Of a DNA stretch of 11,962 nucleotides, positions 7,062 to 11,962 are shown piece after piece. A program made the translations under genes and the position numbers. The notes below the pieces were generated by a model. That model searched no databases. It saw only the letters and a program-made list of their open reading frames with translations, and had not been told where the DNA came from. The stretch comes from Anaerolineae bacterium (GTDB lineage: Bacteria > Chloroflexota > Anaerolineae > Aggregatilineales > Phototrophicaceae). The DNA lies in assembly GCA_028284565.1 (NCBI GenBank), contig JANQRM010000636.1, forward strand, positions 1-11,962, written 5' to 3'. Each line of letters starts with the position of its first letter. Positions within the stretch are counted from its first letter, which is position 1.

Positions 7062-7089
7062 TTGCTTTCCCTATCCCCTTCGCTATAAT
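7062..7089 (+). promoter_or_regulatory. Sigma-A-type promoter for the fha-SEDS operon, probably leaderless
   Basis: A perfect -10 box TATAAT lies at 7084-7089, preceded by TTGCTT (7062-7067) as a weak -35 with a 16-nt spacer. A start site about 7-8 nt after the -10 box would fall on or next to the A of the ATG at 7097, giving mRNA without a 5' leader. No Shine-Dalgarno sequence is present. The alternative ATG at 7088 lies inside the -10 box itself and is therefore unlikely to be used from this promoter. Confidence 0.6.
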
Positions 7090-7096
7090 GAGACCT

Positions 7097-7867
7097 ATGG
7101 ACAAATTACCGATTATCCAGTTAGAGAATCAGCTAGAACAACTTATCGAAGGGGTTTTTGCGAATCTCTTTCATCGTCGCTTGAGTGGACGTGACATTGC
7201 TCTCCAACTTGTCCGTAGTATGGAAGATAATCTGAAAGCACCGCTTGGCAACGATCCACGCATCATTGCACCTGATGATTATCGCATTCATCTCAACCCT
7301 GATGTCCGTACCCGATTTGAACAAACCTATCCTGATATTCAACAGACATTGGGCGAGTATCTCGTTACGCTTGCCACACAAGCACAGTATTGTCTTCTCA
7401 ACAATCCAAAGGTGAAACTCAAAGCCAATCCAACTCTTACGTCGAGTCAATGTCTTGTGGAAGCTCTGCATACCAGCGAAATCCAGCATACAACTGCCGC
7501 GATGCAACCGATTCAAGTTTCCGATACAAAGCCTGCACCCAAGAATCCGCAGATTGTTATCAATGGTGAGCGCACGATTCAACTTAAGAAGAAAACTATC
7601 AATATCGGACGCAGTGATAACAATGATATCATCTTGGATGACCCCAGAATCTCCAGATACCACTTGCAATTGCGTCTCCGTTTTGGAAGCTATACCTTGT
7701 TCGATATTCAAAGTACAACTGGCACTACCGTAAATAATGTCGCAGTGCGTGAGTATCGCTTGCAATCGGGAGATGTGATTCGCATTGGACAAACCCAAAT
7801 AATTTATACGGAAGATTCCCCTCCTTCTGCCAAAACAACGGGTACTCTTGACCCTGTGAGCTTGTAA
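7097..7867 (+). CDS. fhaA: FhaA-like protein: DUF3662 domain plus FHA phosphothreonine-binding domain
   Basis: A cytoplasmic 256-residue protein built like mycobacterial FhaA, a phospho-dependent adaptor tied to peptidoglycan synthesis. The N-terminal DUF3662 domain spans about residues 7-125, with 'EGVFANLFHRRLSGRDIALQLVRSME' (18-43) and 'PDDYRIHLNP' (59-68). A linker follows, then the FHA domain (about 152-238): 'IGRSDNNDI' (170-178), 'ISRYHLQL' (185-192) and 'QSTTGTTVN' (205-213). The key Gly-Arg, Ser186 and His189 are present, but the Asn of the usual S-x-N-G-T motif is Thr208. Start 7097 is preferred over 7088 because the latter overlaps the TATAAT box and the protein then begins MDKLPI. 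It is the first gene of a five-gene operon, 8 nt before the next gene. The phosphorylated partner is unknown, and no Ser/Thr kinase gene lies in the window. Confidence 0.86.
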   Translation: MDKLPIIQLENQLEQLIEGVFANLFHRRLSGRDIALQLVRSMEDNLKAPLGNDPRIIAPDDYRIHLNPDVRTRFEQTYPDIQQTLGEYLVTLATQAQYCLLNNPKVKLKANPTLTSSQCLVEALHTSEIQHTTAAMQPIQVSDTKPAPKNPQIVINGERTIQLKKKTINIGRSDNNDIILDDPRISRYHLQLRLRFGSYTLFDIQSTTGTTVNNVAVREYRLQSGDVIRIGQTQIIYTEDSPPSAKTTGTLDPVSL

Positions 7868-7875
7868 GTTCAAGC

Positions 7876-8319
7876 ATGCCTGTGGATGTCATTTTATTTC
7901 TCCTGCGTGTCATTTCCGGGTTGTTACTGTTCAGCTTCTTGCTTGCCCTCTTCTTCCTCATCTGGCGTGAATATCGTGTTATCGCCAAGCAGATTAATTT
8001 CAATCGTACGACTTATGGAAGGCTGGTTGAATTCACTCAAGTAGATTCTGCTTGGGTTCCAACAGGTACAACTTATCCACTACGCCCTTTAACGACTTTA
8101 GGGCGAGCACCAACGAACGAAGTAGTCATCAACAATAGCTTTTCCAGTAGTGAACATGCACTCATAGCCTTGCGTGATGGACAATGGTGGCTAGAAGACC
8201 GTAACAGTCGCAATGGAACTTTGCTAAATGATGAAGCCATTGTCCGCAATACCATTATTACCCATCTTGACATGATTCAAATTGGTGAAGTGACCTTTCG
8301 TGTCGAACTAGAGAATTGA
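7876..8319 (+). CDS. FhaB-like membrane-anchored FHA domain protein
   Basis: A 147-residue protein with one N-terminal membrane helix (about 5-29, 'VILFLLRVISGLLLFSFLLA') and a C-terminal cytoplasmic FHA domain (about 68-144). It has all the phosphothreonine-binding positions: 'LGRAPTNEVVI' (75-85), S91-x2-H94 in 'SSSEHALI', and 'NSRNGTLLND' (110-119) with the canonical Asn113. The architecture and place after an FhaA-like gene match actinobacterial FhaB/FipA, which helps recruit the division and cell-wall machinery. No clear Shine-Dalgarno is seen in the 8-nt gap, so translation may depend on coupling. Together with the FhaA-like protein it probably senses Thr phosphorylation near the SEDS/PBP pair encoded downstream; the partners are inferred. 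Confidence 0.85.
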   Translation: MPVDVILFLLRVISGLLLFSFLLALFFLIWREYRVIAKQINFNRTTYGRLVEFTQVDSAWVPTGTTYPLRPLTTLGRAPTNEVVINNSFSSSEHALIALRDGQWWLEDRNSRNGTLLNDEAIVRNTIITHLDMIQIGEVTFRVELEN

Positions 8320-8329
8320 GCAAAATCTA

Positions 8330-9196
8330 ATGTCAGAAACGGTAAAGATTGCTGTCATTGGCGGTTCAGGGCTATACGACATTCCAGAAATTAGCGACCT
8401 CCAATTGCTTGAAATAGATAGCCCATTTGGAAAGCCCAGTAGTGCTATACGAGTGGGAACAATTGCCAACAAACAAGTTGCCTTCCTTCCAAGGCATGGT
8501 GAAGGTCATGTCTATGCACCTGCTTCCGTTCCCTATCAAGCCAATATCTATGCACTCAAGACGCTGGGTGTTCGCTACTGTGTTGCAGTGAATGCCTGCG
8601 GTTCGCTTCGTGAAGATTATGCGCCCGGTCATATCGTTATTCCTGACCAACTCTTTGACTACACCATCGAGAAACGCGCCCGTAGCTTCTTCACTGCAGG
8701 GCTTGTCGCGCATGTTGGAGTTGCTGACTCCTTTAGTGAGATACTACGCCAACAACTCGCCGAGTCAGTTTCAGCTGTGGGAGGGACAGTCCATCGTGAA
8801 GGAACATTCCTGATTGAAGATGGACCTCGTTTCGCTACCAAAGCCGAAAGTCGGATTTTCCAATCATGGGGCTGTGACATCATTGGCATGACGAGTGCGC
8901 CAGAAGCCTTCCTTGCTCGAGAAGCCGAGATCGCCTATGCCTCGATGGCACATATTACCGATTATGATGTCTGGCATGATGAACCTGTGAATGTCGATAT
9001 GGTCGTCAAAATGTTCTCCAAGAATATCGAAATCGCCCGCAAAGCACTTATCCATGTTATCGAACACTTGGATGAAGATTCGATTTGCCCATCTCACACC
9101 GCCCTTGACCATGCCATTGCAACTGCACCAAATAAAATATCCGAAGACGTTATTAAAAAGCTCCATCCCATTGTCGCGCGAGTGTTAGGTCGCTAA
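8330..9196 (+). CDS. mtnP: S-methyl-5'-thioadenosine phosphorylase
   Basis: A cytosolic enzyme that splits methylthioadenosine, the by-product of polyamine synthesis, with phosphate into adenine and methylthioribose-1-phosphate for methionine salvage. The length of 288 residues is normal for the family. Motifs: 'GGSGLY' (11-16) and 'PRHGEGH' (54-60) at the phosphate site, 'NACGSL' (89-94), 'GPRFATKAES' (165-174), 'GMTSAPEAFLAREAE' (186-200) and 'TDYDVWH' (210-216). The two Asp of TDYD (211, 213) favour 6-amino purines, so MTA phosphorylase is preferred over purine nucleoside phosphorylase for guanosine/inosine; only assay would settle minor activities. It is set 10 nt after the FhaB-like gene and 5 nt before the SEDS gene with no obvious ribosome binding site, a metabolic gene embedded in a cell-wall operon. 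Confidence 0.93.
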   Translation: MSETVKIAVIGGSGLYDIPEISDLQLLEIDSPFGKPSSAIRVGTIANKQVAFLPRHGEGHVYAPASVPYQANIYALKTLGVRYCVAVNACGSLREDYAPGHIVIPDQLFDYTIEKRARSFFTAGLVAHVGVADSFSEILRQQLAESVSAVGGTVHREGTFLIEDGPRFATKAESRIFQSWGCDIIGMTSAPEAFLAREAEIAYASMAHITDYDVWHDEPVNVDMVVKMFSKNIEIARKALIHVIEHLDEDSICPSHTALDHAIATAPNKISEDVIKKLHPIVARVLGR

Positions 9197-9201
9197 GTCT
9201 C

Positions 9202-10509
9202 ATGATGAATTCGGGACTTCTCTCCATTCGTGAAGAAGTCGGTAACCCCACCAAGCAAACCGAACGCTACTTGTTGCTGTTAGCGGGATTGTTCTTACTG
9301 GTTAATTGGCTCGCTTTGTCCTTAATACGAGAACAAGCTCTCACGCATACACTCCACCTTTGTGCATGGCTACTCTCCGCAATCATTGGACATCGCTTTC
9401 TTGAACGCTATCTCCCTAAACGAGACCCCTTTATCTTTCCCATTGCCATGTTTCTTAGCGGGTGGGGAATCCTTGCCATTGACCGCCTCGCCCCTATTTT
9501 CGCAGACCGACAAAGTTTATGGTTGATGCTAGCCGTCGGTGTTATGTTATTGACAGCGATTTTCCCAAATGTATTGTCTTGGCTTCGTCAATACCGTTAC
9601 CTCTTGCTGATTAGTGGCTTGGTATTGTTGGTCAGTACCATCTTCTTTGGGCGTAATCCTTCTGGTCTATCGGGTGCACCACAACTATGGCTGGGCATTG
9701 GTAATATTTTTTTTCAACCTTCGGAAGCTCTCAAAATTATCCTTGTCACCTTCTTAGCCACTTACTTAGGTGAACAATACCCATCCTTACGTGCTGGAAC
9801 ACTATTCCAAGAAGCCAATCGTTTATTTTTATCCCCGCGCATCTTAGGTCCCATCCTCTTAATGTGGGGCTTGTCCATGATCCTGCTGGTATGGCAACGT
9901 GATCTTGGCACAGCCATTTTGTTCTTTGGTGTGTTTATCACCCTGCTCTACGTTGCTAGTGGCACACGCTGGATATTGCTGGGTGGAAGCCTCCTTGTGC
10001 TTATCGCTGGATTCCTCGCCTATCAATTATTTGCAGTCGTTCAATTGCGGGTCGACATATGGATTAATCCTTGGCTTGAAGCGGACGGGCGCGCGTTCCA
10101 AATCGTGCAGAGTTTGATGGCGTTTTCCTCTGGTGGGGTATTTGGACAAGGAGTTGCTCAAGGTTCGCCGACGTATATCCCCGTCGTGCATTCCGATTTT
10201 GTCTTTTCTGCGATTGGCGAAGAATGGGGACTGATTGGTATTTTCACCCTTCTCGCTTGCTTTGCTATTTTAACAATGCGAGGCCTACGAATCGCCACAC
10301 TCCATCAAGGTCGTCTCGTCAATGCCCTACTTGCGATTGGCTTGACCTTACTCATCGCGCTCCAAAGTTTGTTGATTATGGCAGGTGTGATGAAGCTCAT
10401 CCCACTAACGGGTGTTACACTTCCCTTCGTAAGCTATGGTGGGAGTTCATTGCTGATTAGCTTTATCATTGTCGGTTTGCTCCTTCGTTTATCTTCAAGA
10501 GATTCTTAG
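9202..10509 (+). CDS. SEDS-family peptidoglycan polymerase (FtsW/RodA/SpoVE)
   Basis: A 435-residue polytopic membrane enzyme that polymerises lipid II into glycan strands, working with a class B PBP. Conserved SEDS blocks: 'NIFFQPSEALKI' (168-179), 'WQRDLGTAILFF' (231-242), 'WLEADGRAFQIVQSL' (291-305), 'YIPVVHSDFVFSAIGEEWG' (325-343) and 'PLTGVTLPFVSYGGSSL' (401-417). D332 in 'HSDF' stands at the position of the essential Asp of RodA/FtsW, so the polymerase looks active. FtsW versus RodA cannot be decided from the sequence; the actinobacterial counterpart at this place is RodA. The usual K/R-P-DLGT reads QRDLGT. ATG occurs twice in tandem (9202 and 9205) and either may be the start; no Shine-Dalgarno is evident. 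The stop TAG abuts the ATG of the PBP-like gene with no gap, implying coupled, near-equal synthesis of the pair. Confidence 0.93.
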   Translation: MMNSGLLSIREEVGNPTKQTERYLLLLAGLFLLVNWLALSLIREQALTHTLHLCAWLLSAIIGHRFLERYLPKRDPFIFPIAMFLSGWGILAIDRLAPIFADRQSLWLMLAVGVMLLTAIFPNVLSWLRQYRYLLLISGLVLLVSTIFFGRNPSGLSGAPQLWLGIGNIFFQPSEALKIILVTFLATYLGEQYPSLRAGTLFQEANRLFLSPRILGPILLMWGLSMILLVWQRDLGTAILFFGVFITLLYVASGTRWILLGGSLLVLIAGFLAYQLFAVVQLRVDIWINPWLEADGRAFQIVQSLMAFSSGGVFGQGVAQGSPTYIPVVHSDFVFSAIGEEWGLIGIFTLLACFAILTMRGLRIATLHQGRLVNALLAIGLTLLIALQSLLIMAGVMKLIPLTGVTLPFVSYGGSSLLISFIIVGLLLRLSSRDS

Positions 10510-11919
10510 ATGCAATTCACTCGTGAAATACGGTTGGTTTTTGGATTTATCCTCCTCGCGTTGTTGTTGGTGGGAGTCTCTGCCAGCTACTGGTCAATCA
10601 TTGCACCCGAAACCCTATTAGTTCGTGAGGATAATCCCCGACTAGTCGAAGCCGAAGCCCGTATTGAACGTGGACATATCTTGGATCGCAATGCGACGTT
10701 GTTGGTCGAGACCAATTTTGACGATAGTGAGACAATTATCCGCAATTATCTCCATCCTTCGATGAATGGCACTCTGGGCTATTTCAGCCTGCGATATGGC
10801 ACAGGCGGGACAGAATTTGCCTTTGATGCACTTTTGCGAGGCGAAAATGATGATCCCACCCTTGAAGAAGTCTTTAATCAAGATGTCCTCCATCGCAGTA
10901 CACAAGGTATTGATATTCAGTTGACACTCGATTTAGCACTGCAAACTCAGCTATCACAGGCACTCCAGCTGTTTAAGGGCGCGGGAGTCCTCATGGACGC
11001 TCAATCGGGTGAGATTCTAGCGATGATCAGCCTGCCAAGTTATGACCCAAATACGCTTGATGAGACATGGGAAACCCTCATCGAATCGCGAGACGATCCC
11101 TTTTTTAATCGGGTGATACAAGGAAGTTATCAACCCGGTGCAACGCTCCAAACTTTTCTGATTGCCAATGGTTTATCGAACAATATTGATTTGGAACAAC
11201 ATCACGAATCGGCAAGCCAAGCTGTTGAGTTACAAGGCGTTACATTAACGTGTGCGATTCCACCTCCAAACGATACACTCACTGTACAAGAAGCCTATGC
11301 CTATGGTTGTCCCAATGCCTTTGTTAGTCTGTTGGATTCGATTAGCGACGAGGCTTTGCAAGAAACCTTTTCCTCTAATCGTCTGAATGCGCCGACAACG
11401 ATTATAGGCTTTGACTCGGACACGCCTGATGAGAACGAAACTGCGACGGAAACGCCTCGTGTGCGAGATGACATCACGTTGCTAGAACAAGCTCTTGGAC
11501 AGGGAAGCATAACAGTTTCGCCTCTGAAGATGGTGTCTGTGGTGGCGAGTTTGGTTAATCAAGGGAACGCTCCTCAACCTTATCTGCTTCAAGCCACTCG
11601 TGAACCTGATTCAGAGGAGTGGGTCGCTGTTGTTCAAGATGCACCTTCTATCCCCTACTTTACGGCTGGCAATGCTGAGCAAATTCGCGATTTGATGCTG
11701 AATAATGTCATCCTCTGGGGTGTCGCTTCTGACAATCCTATTGGAGGGCATGTAGCTTTGGCATATTCAGGTGATTCGGTGCAAACATGGTTTCTTGGGT
11801 TTCGTATCTTAGACAATAATCGTCGGGTTGCTATTGCATTAGTTATTGAAGATTCCGATGATGCCCAACAAGCCATTCAAAGCGGCATGAATACATTGGA
11901 AGCGGTTAGGTTGCCTTAG
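10510..11919 (+). CDS. Class B penicillin-binding-protein homologue with degenerate transpeptidase motifs (pseudo-PBP)
   Basis: A 469-residue membrane-anchored protein of PbpA/PBP2 type: membrane helix (about 8-29), a pedestal region with 'RGHILDRN' (54-61) and 'TLGYFSLRYGTGGTEFAFD' (88-106), then a transpeptidase-like domain from about 158 ('GAGVLMDAQSGEILAMIS', 'PSYDPN'). The length is near that of actinobacterial PbpA. All three active-site motifs are changed: SxxK (after YPPG) is A211-T-L-Q214 in 'YQPGATLQ'; SxN is G266-C-P268 in 'YGCPNAFVSL'; KTGT is Y419-S-G-D422. The catalytic Ser and Lys are both absent, so it should not crosslink peptidoglycan or bind beta-lactams covalently. The frame is intact and the flanking fold residues are kept, arguing against a decaying gene. 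It starts directly after the SEDS stop. Likely role, inferred: partner or activator of the SEDS polymerase. Confidence 0.85.
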   Translation: MQFTREIRLVFGFILLALLLVGVSASYWSIIAPETLLVREDNPRLVEAEARIERGHILDRNATLLVETNFDDSETIIRNYLHPSMNGTLGYFSLRYGTGGTEFAFDALLRGENDDPTLEEVFNQDVLHRSTQGIDIQLTLDLALQTQLSQALQLFKGAGVLMDAQSGEILAMISLPSYDPNTLDETWETLIESRDDPFFNRVIQGSYQPGATLQTFLIANGLSNNIDLEQHHESASQAVELQGVTLTCAIPPPNDTLTVQEAYAYGCPNAFVSLLDSISDEALQETFSSNRLNAPTTIIGFDSDTPDENETATETPRVRDDITLLEQALGQGSITVSPLKMVSVVASLVNQGNAPQPYLLQATREPDSEEWVAVVQDAPSIPYFTAGNAEQIRDLMLNNVILWGVASDNPIGGHVALAYSGDSVQTWFLGFRILDNNRRVAIALVIEDSDDAQQAIQSGMNTLEAVRLP

Positions 11920-11962
11920 CCATCTCCATTCCTTCGAGTTCGATCAAAGCCGTTTCAACATC
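11906..11962 (-). CDS. Possible C-terminal end of a convergent gene
   Basis: On the minus strand the frame is open from the window edge to a TAA at 11906-11908, encoding 18 residues 'DVETALIELEGMEMAKAT'. The other two minus frames hit stops at once. The composition looks protein-like and the end overlaps the last 14 nt of the PBP-like gene tail to tail. It is too short to assign a family. Confidence 0.35.
   Translation of the reverse strand, partial: DVETALIELEGMEMAKAT

Noticed and set aside
7133..7873. 246-residue open frame on the minus strand opposite the FhaA-like gene
   Set aside because: The + strand encodes a recognisable DUF3662-FHA protein across the same bases; the antisense translation is Cys/Ile-rich with no known domain and no start signals.
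8330..9196. Purine nucleoside phosphorylase (guanosine/inosine type)
   Set aside because: The TDYD aspartates and the MTSAPEAFLARE block match methylthioadenosine phosphorylase better.
10510..11919. PBP-like gene as a decaying pseudogene
   Set aside because: No stop or frameshift over 469 codons, normal length, zero-gap coupling to the SEDS gene, and preserved fold residues around the missing catalytic ones; a conserved pseudoenzyme is the better reading, though selection analysis is needed.

Overview
The window looks like a stretch of a Gram-positive-type (monoderm) bacterial chromosome, most likely a member of the Chloroflexota (Anaerolineae-like). This is an inference from gene content: rpsF-ssb-rpsR, an FhaA-type protein (DUF3662 plus FHA), a second membrane-anchored FHA protein, and a SEDS/class B PBP pair. 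GC content looks moderate by eye. All complete genes are on the + strand with very short gaps. I see no tRNA, rRNA, IS element, CRISPR array or phage gene, and no gene-free stretch over 300 bases.

Region 1 (1-4361) is the end of a surface-glycan locus: the 3' part of a GT4 glycosyltransferase, a 743-residue YfhO-type polytopic membrane protein, and an O-antigen ligase/polymerase-type membrane protein. They are tightly coupled (an ATGA overlap, then a 2-nt gap) and probably act together on a lipid-linked or cell-surface polysaccharide.

Region 2 (4433-6967) is a housekeeping block: ribosomal protein S6, single-stranded DNA-binding protein, and ribosomal protein S18 with an unusual basic N-terminal extension. 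A membrane-anchored parvulin-type peptidyl-prolyl isomerase with a Pro/Thr-rich insert follows. Two adjacent hairpins lie between rpsR and the isomerase gene, and a terminator-like hairpin follows the isomerase gene.

Region 3 (7097-11919) is a five-gene, nearly gapless operon: FhaA-like, FhaB-like, methylthioadenosine phosphorylase, a SEDS peptidoglycan polymerase, and a class B penicillin-binding-protein homologue. It resembles the actinobacterial fhaA-fhaB-pstP-rodA-pbpA-pknA-pknB locus, but mtnP sits where the phosphatase would be and no kinase is visible in the window. A TATAAT box 7 nt upstream of the first likely start codon suggests a leaderless transcript.

The most interesting item is the last gene. 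It keeps the overall architecture of a PbpA/PBP2 protein, but all three transpeptidase motifs (SxxK, SxN, KTG) are replaced, so it appears to be a pseudo-transpeptidase paired with an apparently intact SEDS polymerase. The last bases may hold the C-terminal end of a convergent minus-strand gene.
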